From Perca fluviatilis (taxonomy: Eukaryota > Chordata > Actinopteri > Perciformes > Percidae), in the NCBI RefSeq assembly GCF_010015445.1, contig NC_053115.1, forward strand, positions 16,179,505 to 16,243,504: a DNA stretch of 64,000 bases, in the 5' to 3' direction. The stretch's first letter is position 1. Every line of letters begins with the position of its first letter. The notes under the pieces were generated by a model, which had not been told where the DNA came from, made no database searches, and saw only the letters and a list, made by a program, of their open reading frames with translations. The position numbers and the translations under genes are program-made. Shown in pieces: positions 12,496 through 29,253 of this stretch.

Positions 12496-13810
12496 CACAA
12501 GACCCTTGTTTTCACGTTCTGCTCGCCACTTCTGTCACTAGCTCATCCTTTCATCAACTGAACCTAATACATTCAGTCCTGGCTGTAACTGATTTGAATG
12601 GCAATATTTCCATCGTAGCTGGTTATCATGCAAATGTATTTGACTATGTGTATACTGTGTGTGCACTGTGGCTTTCCCTCCCTAACTGAAAAACTGCATT
12701 GTCAATGTCAAGAAGGCATTTGTTGATAATGTATTCAAAATATATGAGGTCAATGGTACAAGTCACCTCTTAGCGTGCATGAACATTGTGTTTGTAATGC
12801 TACTTTATTTATCAAGGATCCCTCATGAATTAGTTGTGAAGTTTTTAATCACATATACACTACTTGACCCTGCCACTGTTCTGTCCTAGCACGTACCACT
12901 TCAGAAACAGACATAATATACAACCAATGGTGCAAAATAAAAATAAATAATAACTACATTTACTCAAGTACTGTAAGGGAGACCAGGGGCAGTTGTAACA
13001 TGGGACGGTTGTAAAACCTTGAATTCCTCCAATCAGAAACAAGTTAGAGTGCTTACACTCACCCCTGAAATGTGATTGCCTCCCCAATCCACTGGGCTAG
13101 AGTGCTGTCAATCTGACAAATTTGATTTCCATTGGCTCAGAATACTGTCACTTGGCTGCCTGTTTTGCCAATCGCTGTATTTGGTAAATGGATATAGGCC
13201 TATACTTTAAACACACATTGTATGGCAACTGTGTTCTTTGTTGAAATTTTGAGGCCAGTTTAGAAGTAAAAACATACTGAACTCACTGTAGAGCACTTGT
13301 TGCTGTAAGTATTTATTGTATTTTTACATGGTTCTGTGAAAAAAAATCTTCCCAGCCCTTGTCACATGACCAATTAATGTTTCCATGATGACTATCCAAA
13401 TGTTTGCCTTAAGAGCCCAACATGGGTATTGTATTTGGATACACAATTTGTTGCAAATAAAAACAAGTAAACTTATTAATGAATGTGATGTATTTTATTT
13501 AACAAAATAACATTGTGTTGTTCTATCCTATCCAATATTTCCTATATTTCTAAGCAGATTTTCTGTGCTTTATTCTGGTAAAATCCCCATCAATCACCTC
13601 AACCTTTCAAAGTTGTAATGTCCTTTGAATGTGCATGTTACAATACTCACATTCGTAACCATCAGAAAAGTCCCCTAGATGACTTATTTTCATCAGACAG
13701 CAATAATAACTCCTATTATATATATATATATATATATAGATGTCAGGTGTCAAACCATCTGTGTCAAATAAGTGATGATACAACACCGCTGTAAAACATA
13801 AAAATGATTA
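12496..13810. other. spacer between mapkapk3 and the WASP-like gene
   Basis: About 1.3 kb between the mapkapk3 poly(A) signal and the WASP-like start. It must hold the WASP-like promoter and 5' UTR, but no clear TATA box stood out. A short (AT)n lies at 13718-13738. No other gene is seen. Confidence 0.5.
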
Positions 13811-13816
13811 TTTATT
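13811..13816 (-). terminator. mapkapk3 poly(A) signal
   Basis: AATAAA on the minus strand, about 135 bases after the mapkapk3 stop. Confidence 0.5.
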
Positions 13817-13951
13817 TTAAATGTTAGAGTGGTAACAATGAAAATAAATGACATTAATTAGACTATTGAGTGCAGTGATGCAAAGAAAGAGAAAAAGTAA
13901 GTAAAATACAGTAAGTGATATGTGGATGGGAAAACTTCTCACTCTGGCATA

Positions 13952-19108
<5,157 letters not shown>

Positions 19109-19254
19109 CTAGTTCATCCGCGTACGTCCAGAGGACTTTCGTGTTGCCCGAGAAAACATCTTGCCACACTTTGAAACACTGTATGAACAAAATGAGCTAT
19201 GCAATCTATAAAAACTCCTTGGAGTACAAAAAAGGGCGGAGGTCTGAAAGCGCA

Positions 19255-19266
19255 CTTTTATATTGG
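19255..19266 (-). promoter_or_regulatory. CCAAT/TATA pair upstream of mapkapk3
   Basis: The minus strand reads CCAATATAAAAG about 220 bases before the mapkapk3 start. CCAAT and TATAAAA overlap. It is a plausible core promoter; the CCAAT is closer to the TATA than usual, so that part may be chance. Confidence 0.35.
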
Positions 19267-19279
19267 CAATGAGAACTCC

Positions 19280-20009
19280 AAAAGATCCCAAATGATCGGG
19301 ATGTATACAGTAGAGATAGTAGGCTACAACACACTAAATGACTGAGAGAAAAGAAAATGCTACACAAATCTGGTACCCCTGCCTGGTCCTCATCACGGTG
19401 AGCTGCCTCTTCCTGCTGGATACACCGAGCTCTCCAGTTCCCTTACGTCAGCGCGGAGCGGCTCAAATTCTTTTTCTTAAAGCAACAATCACGCGTAAAG
19501 GCGCACGACAGGGTACCAGTGGAGAGAGAAAATACCCAAACAAATGTATGTAATAAGTACATGATTCAAGTCCAGGGCACCCCTTAAAGATTATTGTGTT
19601 TTTGTGAAATCGCCCCAGCTGAGTAGCAGAAGCATTTGAGGACCCCAGGCATTCTATAGCCTACTCCCGGCCGCATCCACGGTTATTCATTCTAGTATAT
19701 TTGAGGCCCCTCCTCATGAGGACCCTGTACTGGACCCTATACTCAGGTTGTGACAACAGATGACATGCTGTGTGATTGTGTCAGTAATCTGTCTATGGTT
19801 GCTAAATGACAAGGTGATTTTTTCAGCACCAAAAACATGGTGGATGTAGATATCAAAGCGGACAATATGTGCAGTTGAAGACAGAAACAAACCTGTTACT
19901 TTGGTGCTGTCAGCTGTGACCAAAACTTGGCTTTGACATCCTGGCTGATTTATTTTCACTTACATTATTGGTATATTACATTACTGACATACAAATGACT
20001 CATATAGGC
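19280..20009. other. spacer between uroc1 and mapkapk3
   Basis: About 700 bases with no gene or named repeat. Confidence 0.5.
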
Positions 20010-20015
20010 TTTATT
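20010..20015 (-). terminator. candidate uroc1 poly(A) signal
   Basis: AATAAA on the minus strand, about 280 bases after the uroc1 stop. Another AATAAA lies at 19949-19954. Confidence 0.4.
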
Positions 20016-20293
20016 ATGGATACACATTTGTAGTTTAATTTTCAGCACAAAACAATACAGAATATATTCTTGCAGATTCAATTATTAAAACAGCCTAGCA
20101 CAATATTGTAGCCTACTTTGCATTCCGTGTAGTCACGGCAAACAATTTATGTAACAATATTGCCACTGATTCATTACTGACCGTCTGCAGTGTATAATTT
20201 CAACAGCTGGAAAAGGTCTGAGTGACCACCACTCAGGTTTCCTTTGCTGTGTGGCTGTATGTAGCTCATTGTTAACCTGTGTTTAAATGCTGG

Positions 20294-23200
20294 CTAGGCC
20301 TGCAGGGCACAGTCCAGCACACGCTCATCCTGTACAGGAAAAGGCATGGTGACACGCAACTGCCCGTTCTCCTCCATGGTGTGCTGGATGGTGTCATAGG
20401 CATTTGAGTTTCCAGACCAGCAGCGACGAGCCACCTGCAGCACACAGAAACAGATTAGAGCCATTAGAGCACATTGTAAACAATAAGTGAGGCTGGAATC
20501 TATCAGGCTGCTCTCTGCACCCTCACCCCATTGGAGACGTCCCAGTTGAGCATCAGTCTGGCACGCTTTGCTGTCTCCTCTGAGCCATCCAATAGCAAAC
20601 CAAACCCTCCATTCATTACCTCGCCCCTTGTAGGTGAGATAAATTAATAAACACACTGACTCAACGACAGAGAAGTATTGATGAATCAAAACCATTCACA
20701 CAGATTACAGATTACTGTTTAATGGATGACCAGCCAGCCTTACCAGCCGACACCACCACCGTTGTGCAGGGCTACCCATGTGGCGCCCCTGAATGCATCA
20801 CCGACAAAGTTCTGGACCGCCATGTCTGTCAGAGGGAGACATTGTTTTATGTTAGTGTAACTAGGAGCAGATTTTGTGTGGGCTGTAGGGCTGCTCTCAT
20901 ATTTTTAATCATCTGTCACAAAGTCTGCAGTGTGTCCACTTACAAGTCAAGTTTCATTGCATCATTGTCCACAGAACAAAGCATAAAACTGACAACACAT
21001 GATGAATGTTAATGTTTTTCGTCGCATGTACAATCCGAGCCACTGGTTTCCTACATAGCTGTAGTGAACATACCACATACCTGCACAGAAGGCAGAGCCA
21101 TCATACACATTAGAGGTTTCTCTGAACGGGCTGTCTGTGCCACTGACGTCATGATGGTCTCTGCTAATAACCACAGGAGCCTAAAAAACAGATATAACAT
21201 AAGCCACTGTTGAGATTTCAGTGAAACTTTGATTTCATGCAGTAAACATGAAATAATCTATCAACAATTTATCCTCTTACTGAAACTCTTCCGTCGGCGA
21301 TGGCCTGGTTGATAGCCAAAGCAATGCAGACTCTTCCTTTCTGGTCAGAGTAGAGGATTCTGGCTTGGGAACCCACAACCTAAACAAGGAGAATACATAG
21401 AGGAAATCATCTTATTGCAGCTGTGTTTTTTTTTCATCAAACTGGTCTTCGAATAATGGCGTTGGTTGCCAAGAAAGTTACTCACCATCTTGTGTTTTCC
21501 AGCCTCTCTGATCCAGCGGATGTTATCGTTGTACTGCTGTCTGATGCGATCACTCACGTTGGCACTAATTTCCTCCAGGACATTAGCTGCGATATCGTCC
21601 GTTACAGCAAGATCTTTGGGGTCGCCAGATGTGCACACCCAGCGAAATGGGCCAAAACCCAAAGAGAAAATGTCCCTGCGGCAAAAGCAGAAGGAGAGCG
21701 ATCACAAACTATCAATCACAGTTTTACTGGTCTGTCTTTTCTTATACATTTTCTACAGTTCTATTACAGGATCAATGCTAGATTACATTAATAAGAAAAT
21801 GTCTCACCCCATAATGTGCTGAACATAAGAAGGGTAACGAAATTCTGTTGCTCCACCGCCAACCTTTTCTACCTTTGCTCCTATAAAAGCAAGAAACAGC
21901 CTCTTTATTGGTCTGACATGGACTGAATGATAATGAATAAATATTCTGTGTGTGTTAGTGTGAGTGTTTTCATTACTGACCAGCTCTCTGGGCCTCCAGG
22001 AGAAATGCATTGCCATAGTCCCAGAAGAACATACCAGCATCAGACAGCTTGTTGATGGCCTCAACGTGTCTTCGGAGACTGTGATCACATGTAAAACACA
22101 CGTTATTTCAGCTATTTCAGCCCATATATTGCAGACAGTATACAATAGAAAAGTCTATCTGTGTGATTAACATTACCTTTCTTGGACCGTGGTTTGGAAA
22201 CCTTTAGGATCAGTCGACATGAGCTGAATCGCCTGGCGGAAGCTGAGCTGGACTGGGTAGTAGCCTCCGTTATATGGGTTGTGAAGGGAGGTCTGGTCTG
22301 AACCCAAGTCCACCAGGAGCTCCCCTGTCCTCTCATACTCCAACAGCAGCCTCTCCCTGGTTAGAAAGTTAGAAAAGTAGGACAAAGATGTCAAGAGTAT
22401 GTAACAACAGGTGGCTCTTTCGCAGCTACAGTGAACCTGGGTCGTGTCTGGGCAGCAGAAAGTATGCTCTTCTAACTCACCACAAGTCTACAATGTTGCC
22501 ATGGTAACCCATACTGAGGGGAGTCTTGTAGGTCTTAGCCTCTCTGAAAAACACAAAATAATAAAAATGACTTACAGCAGACAGGTTCTGTTATGGGATA
22601 CAGCTCATTGTCTTTTCTGTGGAGCACAGTGCTAACATGCTGTACATACAACAATAGATTGCCCAGGTAGCAGTGGTGGAATGTGAAGTACACTTTTTCA
22701 AGTACTGTACTTAGTAAAAACATTTAGGTACTTGTACTATACCTGAGTACTTCTATTTCATATCACTTTATACTTCTACTCCTGTACATTTCAAAGGGAA
22801 ATATTGTACTTTTTACTCCACATTTATTTAACAGCAATAGTTACTAGTTCCTTTGAAATAAATATTTTACATATGATGACCTCATAAAACATGATACAGT
22901 TGTATAGATTAAACTACTTAACAGTATATAAAGTAGTTAAAATTAGCACCACCTGGACCATTGGCAACAATAAACAATAAAGGACTTGCTCAACATTTTG
23001 GGAAATACACTTACTTTCCGTCTTTCTGAGAGTTAGACGAGAAGATCGATACGTCTTTCATGTCTGTACTGTAAATATGAAGCTGCCATCAGCAGCTGGT
23101 TAGCTTAGCTTAGGATAAAGATGGGAAATAGGGGAAAACAAATAGGTTTGCTCTGTCGGAAGACAAGAAAATCCACCTGGAAATTATTCGTCACATAACC

Positions 23201-26200
23201 TCCCATAAAACTATGATGCTTTATTTTTACACTTCGTTTTTTTGTACGGAGTAAACAAATGTGATATAACATGTCAATTAAAGCTATAGTGCGTAGTTTC
23301 TGCCGCCCCCATAAAGAATTCTAAGTAATGACAACAAAACTGTCGGTGCGTCCACATGATACAAGCCTTGCATGACCGCGCCCCCCTCACCTCCCCTCCC
23401 CCAACACAGTTGCTAGTAGCCAAGGAGGACACGGAGGATTAAAAACAACATGATGGACTCTTCAGAAGAGGTAATTATCTTCACTCAAGTTTCGTAGCTT
23501 CGTAGCAACTCATTTGGCAACGGTTTGAATGTAACGGACGTTCATTAATATCAAAAAGTTATGCACTTAAGCTTTAATAAGCTTTAGAGGTGCTGATAGG
23601 CAGATTTAGTTACCTTTGGACAGAACCAGGCCAGCTTGTATGCTAAGCTAAGCTAAGCAGCCGCTGGATGTAACTTCACTCCTACATAGGCTACTTGTCA
23701 CTGAGTATTTTTACAGTGTGGTATTACTACTCTTACTTTAGCAAAGGATGTGAATACGTCCTCCCTCACTGCCAGGTAGCTAACTGGGCAGCCAATTATT
23801 TTTTTTTTACAAATACTGCAAGTCTGGACTTTTACTGGCTAGAGCTGACAATATGACACACAGACAAACACACACAACCTTAAGGTCTGTCATATTAAAA
23901 CCCTCATGACCATAATAATAGTAAGGATGCAGCAACTTTTTTTTTAAATAAAAAGACTACTTTTTCTCTTTGTTACCTGATGCGTTTAATGCAGTGCTCC
24001 ATGCTGCTGGTGACCTCCATCAGCCAGCCCTGCTCATGTCTCTTTCTAAGAGGAGCTTCATCCACCTACATAGAAATCAAATTCACAGTCACCCTGGCAT
24101 ACAGGACTTCCTTCTTTCTCACTCAGTCAGCAGTAAGTATTAACAGGAAATGACTGGACACCAGCTGACCTCTGCTATCACGCCAATACAACCGGCAATG
24201 ACGGCAGCTTTTGCCTGAGCTCCACTCATGCCCCCCAGGCCAGATGTCACAAAGACGCGCCCCCTCAAGTCATCAGAGCCCAGGTACCTCCGGCCAGCAT
24301 TCAGCACAGTCAGCTACACAGAAAAAAACAACAGGAACTGAATGTTATGATTTCAAGCAGTGGTTCCCAACCTTTTTGACATGTGACCATGATTTTCCCT
24401 CCTCAGATCGTTTCAATTATTTTAGAGGTCTGAAGAGGTAAAACTATGCATTATTTCATAATAAATGAAAAAGCAAAGACTAGAAAGCAAAGACTAGAAA
24501 AAAGTCTTACAAATAAGTTTCATTTTTACAGTTGGTTAGGTAACCACTGATAAAAGTTATCCATATTCATGAGTAAAATGCTGTGTGCGCAAAGAATCAC
24601 AAACCAAAGTGCCATGAACAATCCCTTGAGGTCCAATGTAGCAGTAGCTGCCTGCTGTCATTTGACCGTACCTGAAAACACAAGAACACAGGTTACATCA
24701 CAACATCTACAGGCTTAACATAGCATCATTTCCTTCCTGAATAGCACATTAAAAACTTACATTGACACACCAAGGGCAAACATCTTTTCATACTGATTTC
24801 TGGAGGAGTAATTTGGAACAACCTGAGTGATGCAAAAAAAAAAAGAGAGTGAGTGCGTCAGTACAAAGGGTTGCATGTGAGCTGATTAAATCAGTGTTGG
24901 GCAGTTACCATGCCGTTGGTGATGATGGCGCGAGGTGATGAAGGCAGGCTGGGGAACAGGCCCATGGGATGACCGCTGTACATGACCAGAGTTTGTTCCT
25001 CTGTCATCTCGCTTAGGTAATGCATGACCAGGCGAAACTGCACCCAGACACACACAAGTCATTAATATTTATCTATTTAGACTATATCATTACCAAATCC
25101 ACTGGATGAACACAAGCTAACTCAGGGCTTACCTGGGCCCAGTTACTAAACACCTGTCCATTCCCTCCGTAGGTGACGAGCTCCTGGGGGAACTGAAGGA
25201 TAAAGAAAAATGAAGCCGCCATCAAGACATTGAATTAAACATAAGTCTTCACACGCTTAGTTACTTAACATACAAGCTGTGTTAGAGGCTCACCTGAGCA
25301 ACTGCTGGGTCCAGGTTGTTCATGATCATTAGCATTATGGAGGCAGCTTGACGTGTGCAGCATGGGTACTGATTTATGGGGTAAGCTCTGAGGAGACAGA
25401 GGGAAACTCACATCACTGAGACAATACCATCTTAAAGCGAGACTATGTAACTTTTGCTGAACAGAAGCCACTGTGGCCAGAGGTTTTAGTTACAGGATGA
25501 CATAATGATTTCTGTTCATGTCTGGCGAGGTAAGGTATGTTTACCTGTAGTTTTACTTGTTGTGGTACAACCATTAAAATGTATATTTAAAGTCATGAAG
25601 TCAGCAGGAGCCAAGCTGAGTCCGGCAGCGTGCAGGTTATACAGCAATGCCTATCAGCTAACATTAGCCACCATAAGCTACTGGTCATACCAGACCAGAT
25701 ACTGTATATCTGCAGTCATAATGTTGGCCGATATTGCATTAACACAGACACATCAGTATCTGTGCTCTAGTTTTGTTGTATCTATTGTTTTCATTTTCAG
25801 TTAACTAAATTATTATTATACAGTATATATATACATATATACAAATGTTTAAACTTATGCCAGCCAATACATATAAGATTTATTTTACTCTCATATTTCA
25901 AGATAGCTATTGGCTCATTGCCAGGTTGCCTCACCTCATGCGTAATGTGGGGCAGAAGCGGTACATGTAGATGTGCCCGTACTGCCGCAGCTCTTGAGCA
26001 AATTCGGGTGCAAGTGTTACGTGGTGGGAGGGAGGGAAATAACGTAATGCATTTCTCAGTGCCAACTAGAGGGAAAAGGCATTTACAGTAGGTTAGTGAA
26101 CAAACATTGTACACTGCAAATCAATGTTTCAATACAGACAGATGAGTAGATCTTTTACACGTTAAGGCTAAAAGGCAGAGCACTCCCCGTGTCTCTTTTA

Positions 26201-26999
26201 ATCATTGACTGAAGCCGTTGCTCTAAGTTTGGCAATCAGTTGAGGACCTAAGAGAATAATCAATTTTTTAGGGCAGAGTACACAGCATGGCATAAAAGTC
26301 AACTGTGCTTCCACATCGGTCACAGTAAAGCAATTTTAAAGTTTTGACTGCAGCCAAGCTGGTCCATATAGAGTGCTTTCAATACCATTATACATATATC
26401 GTCATTATAGAAATGTTGTAGAAATGTAGACAATTCACAGAAAGTATTTCAACTTGTTATAGTTGAAAAGCACAGGAGTACCGAATTTCATTAATGATTG
26501 CTCTGTTTCATTTAGGTGTGCAAGTAAAGTATGCACAAAATGGAATGCCATTATCAAGAAACAATAGTTACACCGGTATTTAAGAGGTCTACATGTCTTT
26601 TGATTACTGATTTATAATTTATTGAGTGACAAAGGTGATTTCTATTCATGTCTGGCGAGGTAAGAACGTGTTTACCTGTAGTTTTACTTGTTGTGGTACA
26701 ACCATTAAAATGTATATTTAAAGTCATGAAGTCAGCAGGAGTCAAGCTGAGTCCGGCAGTGTGCAGGTTATACAGCAATGCCTATCTAAAGTCAGCTAAC
26801 ATTAGCCACCATAAGCTGAGTGACAAAGGTGAACAATGTTAAATGCACCAAAATGGTTTGTATATTGACTCACCCGCTCTTCCTCTGCTGTAAGGTTGGG
26901 GGTCCGGATAGGTGCATGTGGCAAATTGGGGTCTCTTCCCCGGTTAGGGGGCAAAGGTTCCAGGGGTAATCCACTGCATATGTCTTTTAAAGATGACAT
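20294..26999 (-). CDS. uroc1: urocanate hydratase (urocanase)
   Basis: Nineteen exons: 26874-26999, 25935-26065, 25294-25387, 25133-25192, 24909-25037, 24761-24822, 24605-24671, 24170-24313, 23977-24065, 22481-22543, 22177-22356, 21981-22078, 21808-21880, 21486-21675, 21281-21379, 21081-21180, 20744-20825, 20527-20626, 20294-20434. The sum is 2028 bases, 675 residues; human UROC1 has 676. The enzyme converts urocanate to 4-imidazolone-5-propionate, the second step of histidine breakdown in liver cytosol, with tightly bound NAD+. Visible family blocks: 'TYGGNGQVFSNWAQ' (about 124-137), 'VTSGLGGMSGAQAKA' (about 245-259, part of the NAD+ site), 'GYYPVQLSF', and 'FGPFRWVCTSGDP' (446-458), whose Cys453 matches the conserved active-site cysteine. 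'HNGGGVGWGEV' lies near the end. One intron boundary needs the donor read as GGCTG|GTAAGG (20743), which restores frame. The gene looks intact. Confidence 0.97.
22675..22870. repeat. dispersed fish repeat, 'AGTGGTGGAA' type
   Basis: An AT-rich repeat beginning AGTGGTGGAATGTGAAGTAC with many AAGTAC and TACTTTTACT words. Related diverged copies are seen at 33235-33380 (opposite strand) and near 45405-45500. Confidence 0.6.
22992..23118. repeat. dispersed repeat, copy 1
   Basis: Shares order and wording (GGGAAATAC, GAGAGTTAGA, GAGAAGATCGATAC, GTAAATATGAAGC, AGCAGCTGGTTAGCTTAGC) with a second copy at about 38914-39031. It lies in a uroc1 intron. Confidence 0.65.
23279..23573. repeat. dispersed repeat, longer copy
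   Basis: Starts TAAAGCTATAGTGCGTAGTT and ends near CACTTAAGCTTTAA. A second copy at 49205-49405 matches both ends but lacks roughly 90 internal bases, including a C-rich run. It lies in a uroc1 intron. Confidence 0.75.
25507..25681. repeat. intronic duplicate, copy 1
   Basis: About 175 bases beginning TTTCTGTTCATGTCTGGCGA, nearly identical to 26637-26818, two exons upstream in the same gene (uroc1). Confidence 0.85.
26637..26818. repeat. intronic duplicate, copy 2
   Basis: Near-identical to 25507-25681, with small indels such as an extra CTAAAGT. It lies in uroc1 intron 1. Confidence 0.85.
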
Positions 27000-29253
27000 G
27001 CTGTTTGTGAGGATTTCCTGTCACACACTTGAGCAGACACCTGGAGACAGAGATCACGCTGGAGATCGAAGGCAGCTCTCGCCCTCACAGCAAACCGTCC
27101 TCTATGGAGAGAAAGAAGGTACTTGTGAAGATTTGAGGGCGATCACTCTCTGCCTTACTGTCTCATTGGCTTTTTGCTTGTCTTTGCCCTTCGCCATCAA
27201 CCAATGGTACGCCGCGGATAGAAAAAGGATGTTTGGTGATTATTGATCCCTGAGGGAGTTTGAAGTGGCACATGCTTCAGTGGACAAACACTGCCACTGA
27301 CCTCTGACCCCTGATGCTTAGACATGTAACTCGGGTTAAGTGCGTGCCAAAACCTTTGGACAGGTCAAAAACTATAATGTAGAATCATATTATTCCCTGC
27401 AGATCCATCCATCGTTCTCTCATAAAGTCTCATTTAAAAATGCTCATTGACAGCTCAATGTTCAGACTAGTTATGTAATTATAAAGAGAATGTGGAATGA
27501 GTTTAGAAAATTGTCCTGTCAGAAAGTATAGCTATCCTATAGATAGACATTTATTGATCCTTTCGGAAATTCATCTTGCACCATACAGCTCATCAAAAAG
27601 ACAGACCATAAACAACAGACAACACAAGACAACAACAGACAACACAAGACCACCAACCCTTCCCTCCTCCCCACACACCCCCAATACAATTCAATCTAAA
27701 GTTTGAATTATATGGTGTTACTGACATTACTGATTTTAAAATGATTATTATTAGCAGTAATTTGATATAACAGGAAACCCCACATCTGCGTCAGCCTCAA
27801 CAAATCCAATGACAGGGATTGTTTTTGTTATGGGTTGAAATAAATCAGTTTACTTGTTATATTCATTTTTTAATTTAGAAATAAAAATTATTATAGAATT
27901 TACTTTTCAGCAAGCTTAGAGGGTCAATATTTTGCTAATGAGAATGGAAAGCACAAACAAAATAACAAAGTGGTTCATTATAATTACCTGATCTTTGCTC
28001 ATTCAAGTCACTGGCCGAGAGCAGACAGGGTAATTGGAGATGTTACTGCACTCTTCGTAGAATCTGTATATTTTGCATAAATTAATTCAAACCAGGTACA
28101 ATTCAAATGAAGTAAAGATATTCAGGCAAAGTTTCTTGTGTATGTTGTTTATGGTCTACTAAAAAAAGAGTTAACCCCTGCTTGTCATGAGTTTACACAT
28201 TTTCTCCAGACTTGCTACGTGGTGATTACAGTATAAGGTCATTATTGCAATATCAGGCTTAGTACATATAAGGGATAAACAACAATTAAATCTCACAATA
28301 ACCATTATTATAAGGGATAATTTATTATAAAACGTTCAACAATATTCACTTCAAGTCACTTTAGTCAATCCTGTGTTGGACCCAAATGGTTTAATAAAGT
28401 TCAGCTGAGGTGAAGTCTGGTTATAAATTAGCAGAAGAAATGCAGTCCAATAGGACAGATGGCAGCTGTGGAAACACACTACTCAAGACTAGTCTTCAGT
28501 AGATTTTTCACACCTCTGTGAATTTAGCAATTTTATCCATAATGTCACCAATATAAACTTTGAGTCAATGGTTAATATGAATATTAAACATTTTATCACA
28601 CAAAATGACACACCCATGGGGGGCCAAATGCTTTTTGTTGACACCCAAAACATCCCAACTGTCATATATAAAAAGAAAAGAGAAAATGCAGGCAGAGGGC
28701 AGGGTCTCTGCAGATACAGACACCACCACACACTTCTAGTGGGTCATAAGTGATGATTGAAAGGTATTACTTCTGTTTTAGTCTATACATTGTTTCTGTT
28801 GTTGAAGAAAGCATTGCAGCTGGTAACATGTAAATTGTCATTTTTACCTGAAGAAGTGTCCTAAGGACAAATAACTCAGAAGGTTAATGTCAAGGTTAAT
28901 GTCAAGCCCTACAGCTTGTAAACTTACCAAGAAATATCACTTTCATCAGTTTAGATGCTGGTGTGGACTTTACTCTTCAATGCTAACTTGACACTGTCTG
29001 AACATGATTTGTAAGTTTCGGTTTGTTTACTTTTTCTCTGGTTGTCCTGCTGGCCAATCAGCTGCTAACTGCTGTTAAACATACACAATATCTCCAGCCC
29101 CTCCAGCCACTGAGAGCAAAACAAGCATTTCTGATATTTCTACCAAAACCACTTTTTCCCCCTACCTTATAAAGTCATAAAATAAACTATTAACAGTACA
29201 TATTAAAAAAAACAGATTGCAAAAAGGGCTCATGTTGCCACCAAGGCTCATCA
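27000..29253. other. spacer between chchd4 and uroc1
   Basis: It should hold the uroc1 promoter (liver-type; no clear TATA seen) and the chchd4 3' UTR. Near 27535-27600 there is a short 'TTTATTGATCC...GGAAATTC' stretch like the 3' end of fish LINEs. No gene is seen. No canonical AATAAA for chchd4 was identified with confidence. Confidence 0.45.

Noticed and set aside
20740..20748. Apparent frameshift at a uroc1 exon border
   Set aside because: Disappears if the donor is read one base earlier (GGCTG|GTAAGG), giving an intact Trp-Gly junction.
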